Assembly: GCA_903946925.1 (NCBI GenBank)
Contig: CAJAXK010000378.1
Location: 1-59,105 of the forward strand
Length of the DNA: 59,105 bases
Direction: 5' to 3'
Origin: an uncultured Bacteroidales bacterium
GTDB lineage: Bacteria; Bacteroidota; Bacteroidia; Bacteroidales; UBA4417
The position numbers and the translations under genes are program-made. The number at the start of each line of letters is the position of its first letter. Within the stretch, counting starts at the first letter, position 1. The notes below the pieces were generated by a model. The model was not told the origin of the DNA. It was given only the letters and a program-made list of their open reading frames with translations, and made no database searches. Positions 34,495 through 43,390 of this stretch are shown here, one piece after another.

Positions 34495-35334
34495 TTAGAT
34501 TGTAAAGTTGTTTTTAGGGTGAATGGTTAACACAGGCACCGGCGAATTGTTGACCAATTGCTGGGCAAACGACCCTAAAAGTATTGAATTTGCCTGGTTT
34601 TGCACATCAGTCATTATGGCTATCAAGTCGGCATCTACCATACGGGCATGTTGAATGATGTCGGCTGCCAGGTTTTCGCTGTTTATGCTGTCAACTATAT
34701 AGCTTATGCCTTTTTCGTCAAGTTGCTTTTTTGCTTTTGAAACGTTGTTGTCAACCACTTTTTGCATCGACTTGAGCCCGCTTGAGTTCAAAGCCAATAT
34801 ATTCAGATCGGCACCTGTTGATAAAGCCAATTGTGCAGCGAAAGCCAACTTTTGAATGGTGTGGGTGGAGTGGTCAACCGGTAGAAGTATTTTTCGGTAA
34901 CCGCGTTTAATATCATAATTATATTTAACGGTAACCACCGGACAAGAGGAACTGGAAACTACACGAAATGCATTCGTACCTATCCAATATTCCTCGAACC
35001 CAGATGAGCCATGGGCACCTACAACCAAAAGGCTACAATCATTTAATTTTGCATAGGTTGCAAGTTCCTGATAAACACGCCCCTTACGTACCTTAGCAGA
35101 TAGTTTGCCGTGGGTTAACTTATCTTTATACTTTGAAAGCAATTCGGCGAAATCATTTTTTGCCTCGTTGCGGAGTTCCTTGGAAGTATTGGCAAATTCC
35201 ACTTCGTTGCCGCTCAAATTATCGACCCACACCATGCTAACATTGGCATGTGAGAGGTTTGCCAACTCAATAGCATACTCAAGCGCGTGTACCGAACCTT
35301 TAGAAAAATCGATAGCAACTATTATGTCTTTCAT
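34495..35334 (-). CDS. Universal stress protein, tandem UspA domains
   Basis: A 279-residue paralogue of the usp gene at 32553-33404. ATG 35334 (MKDIIVAIDFSKGSVHALE) aligns with the start of the paralogue; an in-frame ATG 24 bp upstream would add MNINTGIN. The first domain has VGAHGSSGFEEYWIGTN, the ATP-binding pattern. The second (from about residue 148) begins RKILLPVDHSTHT and retains LLGSFAQQLVNNSPVPVL, where the motif is partly kept. It is followed at 14 bp by a SPOR-domain gene. Confidence 0.92.
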   Translation of the reverse strand: MKDIIVAIDFSKGSVHALEYAIELANLSHANVSMVWVDNLSGNEVEFANTSKELRNEAKNDFAELLSKYKDKLTHGKLSAKVRKGRVYQELATYAKLNDCSLLVVGAHGSSGFEEYWIGTNAFRVVSSSSCPVVTVKYNYDIKRGYRKILLPVDHSTHTIQKLAFAAQLALSTGADLNILALNSSGLKSMQKVVDNNVSKAKKQLDEKGISYIVDSINSENLAADIIQHARMVDADLIAIMTDVQNQANSILLGSFAQQLVNNSPVPVLTIHPKNNFTI

Positions 35335-35556
35335 GTTAATCCCGGTATTAATATTCACGGCTAAATTAATAATTTATCTTAAAATGGATTGACGAAACAC
35401 CGATATTTTCAATAAAAATTGTTTGTGTGGATTGGTTTAGGGCTATAACAGGAAACCAGGCTTCAATTTATAATAATTGATAATATATCCTGAACACCAC
35501 ACTGAATTGCAGGGGTTTTGTGCATTTGCAGTTATATAACGTTTAACCAAAGCAAG

Positions 35557-36276
35557 TTATGCCCAGCCCCTCATTTTATAATACGCTAAAGCAAAATATT
35601 CGCGTAGAACAAGAAGTTCAAATTTAAGATGATTCCAGAATTGATACCTCACTTGTAGGTTATTGCCAATTGCCGGTATATATTTATTTCCTTTAAGATC
35701 GCTGTCCTTAAAAGTAAGATCGGTTTCGAGAGCGGTTTCAAAGGTGGCCAGGCCACTAACTTGAGTAAAACCGGCTTTCCTGAAAGTTAAAACGGCGCGC
35801 TTCATGTGTTCGGGTGAAGTTATAAGTGTAACAGGCATGTTGAGTTCTGCCAAAGTTTTACCTGCACTTAGCCTTTGTGCCTGGTCGCGGGTGTTGCGGC
35901 CAAGGTTTTCGAAATGTAATCGTTCTTTATTTATCCCTCTTATTAGCAATTCCCTTGCGGTTAGGAGCGGTGCGCCCGTGCTGTCGGAAAGGTCGCCGGG
36001 AATGGAGATCATAATGTGGGCTTCTGGATTTTTCTTAGCCAAGCGGGCAGTGATAAAAGCACGCATCAAACCGCCTTCGCTCGGTATTCCGGTGCCGCTT
36101 AAAAGCACTATTGTTGTAGGTGGTTTTGTAATCCGGCTGTTGCTGGTGCCCAAACTGTAGTAGGCCCAGTAAGGCAAAGTGGTTAAAGCTATCAAACACA
36201 TAATAATAAAGAAACCACCCGAAATAAGCAGTACAGTTTTTATAACACGCAAAATCCGGTTGCCAGCTTTTTTCAT
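35557..36276 (-). CDS. YdcF/DUF218-family membrane-anchored protein
   Basis: A 239-residue protein with an N-terminal membrane anchor (TVLLISGGFFIIMCLIALTT) and a DUF218 domain: TTIVLLSGTGIPSEGGLMR, a central ENLGRNTRDQAQRLSA stretch and LITSPEHMKRAVLTFRKAG. Members such as SanA/ElyC are linked to envelope integrity and lipid-carrier or peptidoglycan metabolism, but the reaction is not settled. Both flanks are noncoding gaps of 170-220 bp with no obvious operon partner. Confidence 0.88.
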   Translation of the reverse strand: MKKAGNRILRVIKTVLLISGGFFIIMCLIALTTLPYWAYYSLGTSNSRITKPPTTIVLLSGTGIPSEGGLMRAFITARLAKKNPEAHIMISIPGDLSDSTGAPLLTARELLIRGINKERLHFENLGRNTRDQAQRLSAGKTLAELNMPVTLITSPEHMKRAVLTFRKAGFTQVSGLATFETALETDLTFKDSDLKGNKYIPAIGNNLQVRYQFWNHLKFELLVLREYFALAYYKMRGWA

Positions 36277-36446
36277 TTTATTTGTTTGTACAAACTGCCT
36301 TAGTTCTTAGTTTGGTTAAAATAATGGAAGGGATTTTGGTTTAATTGCTGTAAGTAGGTTCAGGCGCGTTTAATTGCTGTTAATTATAGGCGACATTAAC
36401 TTTATAGCAATCTTGATGTTAAACATGGATATAGAATTAAAAAAGC

Positions 36447-36953
36447 CTATTTCTTTATGATATACATTGGGGTTTGTATCACATTGCTTTTGTTTAAATC
36501 CCTGTCCTTAATATAAATCTCGAAAGCGATTGTGTCGGTTTTAAGCAAAAGGCGGGCAAAATAAAGCTCAAGCGTCATGGTAATATCACCTTTGATATTT
36601 TTGTTCCTGCCTTTGGGCGTCAGTATTGGAATACGCGAATTAAAGGTTACGCTCGAATCCACGGGCTTTACCTCAACCAACTCTTTATTATAATATTGCA
36701 TGAACTTGAGGTAGTAATTATATTTCATTGGCTCAACCGTATCCCACGAAAATAACCCAATATTTCCATCGCCATCGGTGTAGGAAATGCGTATCTCGCC
36801 AATCGAATCCTTGCCCATAACATCTCTTCCGGTAGCAAAACCGCCATATTCAATATATGGAATCCTAGGATATTGTTCTTCCTTAACACAGGCATTAAGC
36901 CCGAAAAGTATCGGGATTAGAAGTATAAAACTTATCTTTGTTAACAATTTCAT
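36447..36953 (-). CDS. Putative lipoprotein, unknown function
   Basis: A 168-residue protein with a lipoprotein signal (MKLLTKISFILLIPILFGLNAC, lipid Cys22). The body is a single predicted beta-rich domain, with IRISYTDGDGNIGLF near residue 55, a form common in small uncharacterised Bacteroidota lipoproteins, and FEIYIKDRDLNKSNVIQTP near the end. No catalytic motif is visible. It is divergent from the LuxE-like gene with 40 bp between starts, so the two may share a control region. Confidence 0.82.
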   Translation of the reverse strand: MKLLTKISFILLIPILFGLNACVKEEQYPRIPYIEYGGFATGRDVMGKDSIGEIRISYTDGDGNIGLFSWDTVEPMKYNYYLKFMQYYNKELVEVKPVDSSVTFNSRIPILTPKGRNKNIKGDITMTLELYFARLLLKTDTIAFEIYIKDRDLNKSNVIQTPMYIIKK

Positions 36954-36993
36954 TTCACGAATTTCAAAGGCATAAAATTACAAAATTTCCGGT

Positions 36994-37983
36994 ATGGACG
37001 TCATTGCTTTTAAACAACGTATTTTCGAAATGCAAAGCCTGAATGATTTCAACGAAATTGCTATCGGTTTATTTCAATACCAATACCGGAACAATGAAAT
37101 TTATCATCGGTTTGTAAATGCTTTGGGCATAAATCCTGTTGTTGTAAAGCGGACTGAACAAATCCCGTTTTTGCCGGTAAGCTTTTTCAAAACGCATAAG
37201 CTTATAAGCGGCAGTTTTTCGGAGGAAATGGTTTTCGAAAGCAGTGGCACGTCAGGCATTGAAACCAGCAAACATTATGTGGTTGATGCCGATTTGTACC
37301 AAAGAAGTTTCATGAACGGGCTAGAGCTTTTTTATGGCAATTTGTTGCAATATACCGTGTTTGCACTGCTTCCCTCCTATCTCGAACGCGGGAATTCGTC
37401 CTTGGTATATATGGTCGAAAAAATGGTTTTGAAATCGGAAAGGGCGATGGGCGGTTTCTTTCTCAACGAACTGGAGGAGTTACAAAACCAACTTGTGGAG
37501 GCAAGACGGAATGGAAAGAAAATCATGCTGATAGGGGTTACTTTTGCTTTGCTCGAAATGGCTGAAAGCTTTCCTGTTCATATTCCAGAAGCAATAATTA
37601 TTGAAACAGGAGGGATGAAAGGCCGCCGTGACGAAATTACGCGGATGGAACTTCACGAAAAATTGTGCCAAGGGTTTGGCGTAAGCAAAATCCATTCGGA
37701 ATATGGCATGACCGAACTGTTGTCGCAGGCTTGGTCTAATGGCGATGGGGTTTTCCGTTCGCCACCCTGGATGAAAATACTGATTTCCGATACCAACGAT
37801 CCTTTAAGTTACCTCCCAACAGGGCGCAGTGGAGGAATCAATATTATTGATTTGGCAAACATCCACTCATGTTCGTTCATTGCCACGCAGGATTTAGGTA
37901 GGATGTTTGCTGATGGGAGTTTTGAAGTTTTAGGCCGTTTCGATAACAGCGATATCCGCGGTTGCAGCCTTTTGGCAACTTGA
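36994..37983 (+). CDS. LuxE-like acyl-protein synthetase/acyltransferase
   Basis: A 329-residue protein of the LuxE acyl-protein synthetase family (ANL adenylating fold). The phosphate loop is FESSGTSGIETSKH near residue 82, followed by IIIETGGMKGRRDEITR, IHSEYGMTELLSQAW and a final DLGRMFADGSFEVLGRFDNS. In LuxE an acyl group is activated with ATP and transferred to an enzyme cysteine. Here no LuxC or LuxD partner is adjacent. In Bacteroidota such genes are often found alone, sometimes with O-antigen or lipid genes, and the substrate is unknown. The stop is 74 bp before the SRAP start. Confidence 0.85.
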   Translation: MDVIAFKQRIFEMQSLNDFNEIAIGLFQYQYRNNEIYHRFVNALGINPVVVKRTEQIPFLPVSFFKTHKLISGSFSEEMVFESSGTSGIETSKHYVVDADLYQRSFMNGLELFYGNLLQYTVFALLPSYLERGNSSLVYMVEKMVLKSERAMGGFFLNELEELQNQLVEARRNGKKIMLIGVTFALLEMAESFPVHIPEAIIIETGGMKGRRDEITRMELHEKLCQGFGVSKIHSEYGMTELLSQAWSNGDGVFRSPPWMKILISDTNDPLSYLPTGRSGGINIIDLANIHSCSFIATQDLGRMFADGSFEVLGRFDNSDIRGCSLLAT

Positions 37984-38024
37984 TTTTACGGTTGCAGTTC
38001 GTTATCGAGCAGCAATTTGTCCCA

Positions 38025-38056
38025 ATCCGAAATCCCCAATCCGAAATCCGAAATCC
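38025..38056. repeat. ATCCGAAATCC word run abutting the SRAP start
   Basis: CCGAAATCC words repeat up to two bases before the ATG at 38058. They are the same words as at 23848-23882, and they occupy the position where a leader or ribosome-binding region would be. Confidence 0.7.
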
Positions 38057-38057
38057 C

Positions 38058-38711
38058 ATGTGTGGCCGATTTTCACTAACATCAAACGAAGCAGAACTAA
38101 ACCTGCGCTTTGAACTCGAAGGAGGAGCTGCGCCTTATGTTCCCCGATATAATGGAGCACCAACCCAAATGATGGCTGTTATTACCAACGAAATGCCAAA
38201 CAAATTGGGCAGCCTTCGCTGGGGGTTAATTCCTCCTTGGGCAAAAGATATTTCAATTGGGAACAAAATGATCAATGCCCGTGCCGAAACCATAACCGAA
38301 AAACCTTCGTTCCGAACCCCACTGTTCAGTAGGCGTTGCTTGGTACCTGCCGATGGTTTTTACGAGTGGCAACAGGATCAAGGGAAGCAGCCTTTCAGGA
38401 TTTTTGTCAAAAGCAACCCTATCTTTGCCATGGCTGGATTGTGGGAACGGTGGAAAAGCCCGCAAGGGGAAATTGTGGATTCGTTCACCATTATAACTAC
38501 CGAAGCCAATAGTTTTATGCAGCCAATCCATAACCGTATGCCAGTAATACTAGACAGGGAAAATGAGAAAACCTGGCTTTTGAGCACTAATCCCAACGAA
38601 ATACTCCAACTATTAAAACCATATCCTACCACAGATATGGCTGCATATCCGGTTACCAAATTGGTAAATTCGCCAAGAAATCAAGGACCGGACGTTTTGG
38701 CGAAAATGTAA
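38058..38711 (+). CDS. SOS response-associated peptidase (SRAP, YedK/HMCES)
   Basis: A 217-residue SRAP protein. ATG 38058 is certain because catalytic Cys2 (MCGRFSL) must follow the initiator Met; the open frame extends 32 codons upstream only because of the repeat. Also visible are INARAET (Asn), DGFYEWQ (Glu) and IHNRMPVIL (His), matching the active-site residues of YedK. It traps abasic sites in single-stranded DNA as a stable DNA-protein crosslink. No SOS box is evident. The ElbB gene follows 53 bp downstream. Confidence 0.95.
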   Translation: MCGRFSLTSNEAELNLRFELEGGAAPYVPRYNGAPTQMMAVITNEMPNKLGSLRWGLIPPWAKDISIGNKMINARAETITEKPSFRTPLFSRRCLVPADGFYEWQQDQGKQPFRIFVKSNPIFAMAGLWERWKSPQGEIVDSFTIITTEANSFMQPIHNRMPVILDRENEKTWLLSTNPNEILQLLKPYPTTDMAAYPVTKLVNSPRNQGPDVLAKM

Positions 38712-38764
38712 TTGTGATATACCCATATTTATGTACTTTTATGCTCTTGAAAAAACAAATAGCC

Positions 38765-39415
38765 ATGAAGAAATTTGCAATTGTTTTAGCTGGTTGCGGC
38801 GTTTATGATGGTGCCGAAATACATGAGGCCGTTATGAGCATGTATGCAGTGATAAAAAATGGAGGCGAATACAAGTTGTTTGCACCCGATATTGCCCAAC
38901 ACCATGTGATAAACCATCTTACTGGGGCCGAAATGCCCGAATCGCGCAATGTGCTGGTTGAAAGTGCCCGTATCGCGCGTGGTAAAATTCAAGCCATTAC
39001 CGACCTCGACTTACGTGATTTTGATGCGCTTCTGTTTCCCGGAGGGTTTGGGGTGGCCAAGAATTTGTGTTCGTATGCGTTTAAAGGTGCTGACTGCGAA
39101 GTGCATCCCCAAGTTGGTAAAATTATCCGCGATGCGCTTAGCCTTCGGAAACCCATTGGTGCTTTGTGCATTTCACCGGTTCTGCTTGCCAAAATTTTGG
39201 GCGACGTTACTATTACTGTTGGCCCTGATGAAGGCGATGCCGTTAATGTTAAAGAAATGGGTGCAAATCATATAGTTACAAAACCCGGCGATGTGATTAT
39301 TGATAAAAAACACAGGGTATTTACCACTCCTTGCTACCAGCTTGATTCAAACATTGGGCAAATTGCCGAAGGCACCGATAATATTGTGAAGGAAATGTTG
39401 AAAAGTATGGAGTAA
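38765..39415 (+). CDS. elbB: Isoprenoid biosynthesis glyoxalase ElbB (DJ-1/PfpI family)
   Basis: A 216-residue class I glutamine-amidotransferase-like protein. ATG 38765 gives the standard ElbB start KKFAIVLAGCGVYDGAEIHE; the open frame begins 51 bp earlier. FPGGFGVAKNLCSYAF and GALCISPVLLAK carry the nucleophile-elbow Cys. ElbB was linked to isoprenoid synthesis and shows glyoxalase activity in E. coli, with no settled physiological role. A strong terminator follows at 39480-39508. Confidence 0.93.
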   Translation: MKKFAIVLAGCGVYDGAEIHEAVMSMYAVIKNGGEYKLFAPDIAQHHVINHLTGAEMPESRNVLVESARIARGKIQAITDLDLRDFDALLFPGGFGVAKNLCSYAFKGADCEVHPQVGKIIRDALSLRKPIGALCISPVLLAKILGDVTITVGPDEGDAVNVKEMGANHIVTKPGDVIIDKKHRVFTTPCYQLDSNIGQIAEGTDNIVKEMLKSME

Positions 39416-39479
39416 GAATGCAAATTGCAAATTCTGAAAAACAAGATAAAGAAGGTCTCGGGTTGCCTATCAAGTAAAC

Positions 39480-39508
39480 AAAAAAGACATCTTTTGGATG
39501 TCTTTTTT
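39480..39508. terminator. Bidirectional terminator between elbB and tnaA
   Basis: Perfect 12-bp arms AAAAAAGACATC (39480-39491) and GATGTCTTTTTT (39497-39508) with a 5-nt loop serve the convergent elbB and tryptophanase genes. Confidence 0.92.
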
Positions 39509-39617
39509 GCTTTGGAATATTTATAAATATCAAATTGTGTAGTTTTCTGTCAAAGAAAATACCAATTATGCTTTCTATTGCCATTTCCACATAGGAGCAA
39601 ATTAGGAAGCGGCTTTT

Positions 39618-40994
39618 CTATATCTTCCTCAATTTTACTGTAAAATGCCGCAAAATAGGAGCTTCCTGTTCAATGGCAAGTCCGGTTGTTATTTGGTTCC
39701 TGCGTTCGTAAACATTCCCCATGGCAACTGCCACATAGTTTATATGGTCGTTGGTATAAGTCCGGCGGGGAATGGCTAAACGCAACAATTCAAGTTCAGG
39801 GTAGCGATTTTCGCGTGTTACAGGATTGCGGTCGGCCATAATTGCGCCTATTTCAACACCTCTTACACCGGATTCAATATACAATTCAACGGCTAATGTT
39901 TGCGCCCTGAAATGTTCTTTTGGTAAATGCGAAAGTACTTTGCTTGCATCAACAAAAATAGCATGACCGCCATAAGGTTGCTGAACCGGAACACCAAAAG
40001 CGGTGAGTTTGCTGCCAAGCAAAGCAACTTGCCCAACCCGCGATTTGAGGTAATCGAAATCGGTTGCTTCGTACAAACCTTGTGCAATGGCATTCAGATC
40101 GCGGCCTGCAAGTCCACCATAAGTCAAATAGCCCTCGAACATGATGTTGAACACGGAAGCTTGCCTGAAAAGTTCGGGGTCGCGCAAAGCAATAAAACCA
40201 CCTATATTAACGATTGCATCTTTTTTGCTGCTCATGGTCATGCCATCGGAATATGAAAACATTTCGGCCACAATTTCGCGGATGCTCCGGTCTTGTTGTC
40301 CGGCTTCCCTGGTTTTGATAAAATATGCATTTTCGGCAAAACGGGCCGAGTCGAAAATCACCGGGATAGTATATTTTTCGGCCAGTTGTTTAACGGCCTT
40401 GAGGTTGGCCATTGAAACGGGCTGTCCTCCTGACGAATTGCAGGTAACGGTAACAATTATCATTGGAACCTGCTCCCGGGGATGTTTTTTTAGAACATCT
40501 TCAAGCTTTCCGAGGTCAAGGTTGCCCTTGAAGGGATGATCGATTGTGGTATCGAATGCTTCATCAATGGTGCAATCAATAGCTTTAGCTTTACGGAATT
40601 CGATATGGCCTTTAGTTGTGTCGAAATGCGAATTTCCTGGAACCAAATTGCCCTCCTTCACCATCACGCTAAACAACACATTTTCAGCAGCACGGCCTTG
40701 GTGAGTGGGCAAAAAATATTCGAAACCAAGCAAATCCTTAATAGCTGCCTGTAATTTATAAAAGGAAGAGGCACCGGCGTAACTTTCGTCGCCGAGCATC
40801 ATTTCGCTCCATTGCTTGTCGCTCATGGCACCGGTTCCCGAATCGGTGAGCAAGTCGATAAATACCTGATCGCTGCGCAGGTTGAAAAGATTGTAACCGG
40901 CATTTTTGATCCATTGTTCGCGTTGCTCGCGGGTGCTGCAACGAATGGTTTCCACCATTTTTATTCTGTAAGGTTCTGCAAAGGGTAATTCCAT
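39618..40994 (-). CDS. tnaA: Tryptophanase
   Basis: A 458-residue PLP beta-eliminating lyase, close to the length of E. coli TnaA. It cleaves tryptophan to indole, pyruvate and ammonia. The PLP lysine is K258 in MSSKKDAIV. The choice of tryptophanase over tyrosine phenol-lyase rests on VEIG in the specificity loop near the C-terminus, where tyrosine phenol-lyases have MERG with the substrate-binding Arg, and on TnaA-like FDTTKGH and ILRHFTVKL. No tnaC-like leader or permease is seen, so regulation is unknown. It ends 110 bp from the terminator at 39480-39508. Confidence 0.92.
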   Translation of the reverse strand: MELPFAEPYRIKMVETIRCSTREQREQWIKNAGYNLFNLRSDQVFIDLLTDSGTGAMSDKQWSEMMLGDESYAGASSFYKLQAAIKDLLGFEYFLPTHQGRAAENVLFSVMVKEGNLVPGNSHFDTTKGHIEFRKAKAIDCTIDEAFDTTIDHPFKGNLDLGKLEDVLKKHPREQVPMIIVTVTCNSSGGQPVSMANLKAVKQLAEKYTIPVIFDSARFAENAYFIKTREAGQQDRSIREIVAEMFSYSDGMTMSSKKDAIVNIGGFIALRDPELFRQASVFNIMFEGYLTYGGLAGRDLNAIAQGLYEATDFDYLKSRVGQVALLGSKLTAFGVPVQQPYGGHAIFVDASKVLSHLPKEHFRAQTLAVELYIESGVRGVEIGAIMADRNPVTRENRYPELELLRLAIPRRTYTNDHINYVAVAMGNVYERRNQITTGLAIEQEAPILRHFTVKLRKI

Positions 40995-41169
40995 TGGTAT
41001 AAATTTTTAAAGGGTTAAATTAATAAACTGAAAATCAATATGAAAACGAATTCTCAAATTCATCCCTTCTCTTTATGTTCCTGAAAATGCACTTCTTAAA
41101 ACCCAACATATTGCCTCGGATATTGCTATTAAAGTGAGGCGTCAAATATACATTATTTTGTTGCATTAC

Positions 41170-42600
41170 ATGAAAAAGCGAACTTTGTACAAAATTATTT
41201 TCAAAACTCTCATTCAACCAGGTGGTATGGCAAGGTTATTTTCGGTAAGTGTTTCGTTTTTATTGGCTATCTTGATTCTAAACTCCTGTTTTTCGGTGGA
41301 AAAAAGTGATGCTCAGGAGTTTGAAATTGGTAAAGTATATCCCAAAATTTGTTGTGCTGCCGATTCCAGCCAATCTTACGCCTTGTTTTTACCATCAAAT
41401 TATGATAAAAATACACCTTGTCCGGTATTGGTTTTGTTCGATTCGCATGGCGATGGTTTGTTGCCGGTGAATCTTTTCAGCAACGATGCATCAAAAAGTG
41501 GTTTTATCGTCGCGGGATCGAACAATTCGAAAAATGGAATGACGTTGGAGGAAACCACGGCAATTTATCGCAATGTATTGGCCGACCTTACTTCAAGGTT
41601 TACTATCGAAAAAAAGGCAATTTACCTGGGTGGTTTTTCGGGTGGGTCGCGCGTTGCGGCGGCGGCGGCTATAACCGAAGGCGGTGTAGCAGGGGTTGTT
41701 GGCTGTGGTGCAGGCCTACCAAACCTGAACCAAAAACCTCAAACTCCATTCAGTTATCTGGCAGTGGTTGGCAACCAGGATTTTAACCTCACCGAAATGA
41801 TGCAGCTCGACGAATCCCTTGAAAAAGCCGGGTATCAGCATCATCTTTTACTTTTTGATGGCATTCACCAATGGCCGCCTAAAGAGTTGATTCCGGATAT
41901 TTTTACCTGGCTTAGGTTTGATGCCATGCGGCAAAAGTCAATACCAGAAAACAGGTCGGATATTAACCTCTTTATTGAGCAAAACGATAAAAAGGCCAAT
42001 GATTTAGCCTCCAAAATCAAGTTTCCTGAACAACAGGAAATTTATCAAAAAATGGTTCATTACCTCAATGGATTAACGGATGTTTCCCCTTTATTGAACG
42101 AAATTGAACGGCTCGAAAATGAAACTTCAGTGGTTGCCTTTCATCAGCAGAAGAAGGATTTGAAAGAAATGGAACAAGCGCTTCAACAAAAATATTTGCC
42201 CGAAATTGAGCAGAAGGATGTTAATTGGTGGAAAAAGGAAACTGCAAAGCTGTTCAGCCTTGCCGAAAACCCAAAAAATCCTGAAACGGGAGCCGTGTAT
42301 AAACGATTGTTAGGCTCGCTAAGCCTGAGTTGTTATATGTATTCCAATGCCGCATTGAAACAGGGAAATCTGGCTTTAGCTTCCAAACATATCGAAATAT
42401 ATAGCCTTGTTGACCCTTCCAATGCCGAACACCGATATATGGCAGCCAAAGTAGCTGCGCTTAATGGCAATAGCGATGAGGTTTTTACCGCCTTAAACCA
42501 AGCTTTGGAATTGGGTTTTTTAGATTATAGCCGTTTAGATTCTGATTTTTCAGCCTATCGAAATGATAAAAGGTTTAAATGTCTTCAATTGGTCAGGTGA
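41170..42600 (+). CDS. Putative alpha/beta-hydrolase esterase with C-terminal helical/TPR domain
   Basis: About 476 residues from ATG 41170; ATG 41227 is an alternative that keeps the signal (FLLAILILNSC, possible lipoprotein). Residues about 55-275 form an alpha/beta-hydrolase domain of the PHB-depolymerase/esterase type: PCPVLVLFDSHGDG, nucleophile elbow GGFSGGSRV and the likely catalytic His in FDGIHQWPP. The rest is helical, with LALASKHIEIYSLVDPSNAEH and DEVFTALNQALELGFLDY resembling TPRs. It is probably an exported hydrolase; the substrate is unknown. Confidence 0.78.
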   Translation: MKKRTLYKIIFKTLIQPGGMARLFSVSVSFLLAILILNSCFSVEKSDAQEFEIGKVYPKICCAADSSQSYALFLPSNYDKNTPCPVLVLFDSHGDGLLPVNLFSNDASKSGFIVAGSNNSKNGMTLEETTAIYRNVLADLTSRFTIEKKAIYLGGFSGGSRVAAAAAITEGGVAGVVGCGAGLPNLNQKPQTPFSYLAVVGNQDFNLTEMMQLDESLEKAGYQHHLLLFDGIHQWPPKELIPDIFTWLRFDAMRQKSIPENRSDINLFIEQNDKKANDLASKIKFPEQQEIYQKMVHYLNGLTDVSPLLNEIERLENETSVVAFHQQKKDLKEMEQALQQKYLPEIEQKDVNWWKKETAKLFSLAENPKNPETGAVYKRLLGSLSLSCYMYSNAALKQGNLALASKHIEIYSLVDPSNAEHRYMAAKVAALNGNSDEVFTALNQALELGFLDYSRLDSDFSAYRNDKRFKCLQLVR

Positions 42601-42620
42601 TTGTTATAAGCCTGTAATAA

Positions 42621-42764
42621 TTGAGTCCACTCCGACAAGTCTTTTTTCGCCACAAAGGCACTAAGTCTCTAAGTTTCACAAAGTTTATAGTGTTGATTAA
42701 CAATACTCTGTGTCCTCCAGGTCTACGTGATTTTCTCTTTTTTAGGGTTATCGGAGCGGATTCA
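42621..42764. repeat. Dispersed ~150-bp inverted-repeat element, copy 3
   Basis: The left end is TTGAGTCCACTCCGACAAG and the right end TTATCGGAGCGGATTCA, nearly perfect inverted repeats. Internal GCCACAAAGGCACTAAG, AGTTTATAGTG and ACTCTGTGTCCTCCAGG match copies 2 and 4. It lies 21 bp after the esterase-TPR stop and is in direct orientation with copy 4 on the other side of the DUF1761 gene. Confidence 0.88.
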
Positions 42765-42850
42765 TAATTAGAGTTTTCAAAACAAACAAAACCGTATAGA
42801 CGTTGTTAACTACTATCAATCAAATCAATAACAACTTAAAAAATGAATTT

Positions 42851-43258
42851 ATGGATTTTTCTACCCTGAACTGGCTGGCTATTTTAGTTTCAGCACTCGC
42901 ATTTTTTGGACTTGGCGGCATTTGGTATTCAAAGGCTGTGTTTGGTAAAATCTGGATGTCGGAAACCGGCATAACCGAAGAAACAGCTAAAAAAGCCAAT
43001 ATGGCTAAAGTAATGGGCCTGACTTTGCTGTTTTCCTTTATCATGGCCATAAATCTGGCCTTATTTATGAATTCCCCCGAAATTGGTGCAACCGAAGGTG
43101 CCATGTATGGTTTTTTTACCGGTTTTGGTTGGGTTGCAATGTCAATTTTTGTAACCGGCCAATATGAATTCCGCAGCATACGGTATATGCTTATACATGC
43201 AGGGTATAATACTGTTGGGCTTACTATAATGGGATTGATATTGGGGGCTTGGAAGTAA
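42851..43258 (+). CDS. DUF1761-family membrane protein
   Basis: A 135-residue membrane protein with four predicted helices. ATG 42851 (MDFSTLNWLAILVSALAF) is the natural start; the frame opens 48 bp earlier without protein-like sequence. GGIWYSKAVFGKIWM, YGFFTGFGWVAMS and YMLIHAGYNTVGLTIMGLI are family features. Function is unknown. The gene stands alone, bracketed 87 bp upstream and 133 bp downstream by direct copies of the dispersed inverted-repeat element. Confidence 0.88.
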   Translation: MDFSTLNWLAILVSALAFFGLGGIWYSKAVFGKIWMSETGITEETAKKANMAKVMGLTLLFSFIMAINLALFMNSPEIGATEGAMYGFFTGFGWVAMSIFVTGQYEFRSIRYMLIHAGYNTVGLTIMGLILGAWK

Positions 43259-43390
43259 GAGGTGGTTTGAAATTGTGATTTGAGGGATTGTTGAAATTGC
43301 CACAGCTTTCGGGATAGTAGCATTTTACTGGGTAATTGCTATTACCTAAAGGGCAAGAACTTTCACGTTACCCTCAAAAAAAGTGTAACT

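Noticed and set aside
42820-43323. 167-codon minus-strand frame over the DUF1761 gene
   Set aside because: The plus frame has a coherent four-helix membrane protein; the minus frame has no recognisable features.
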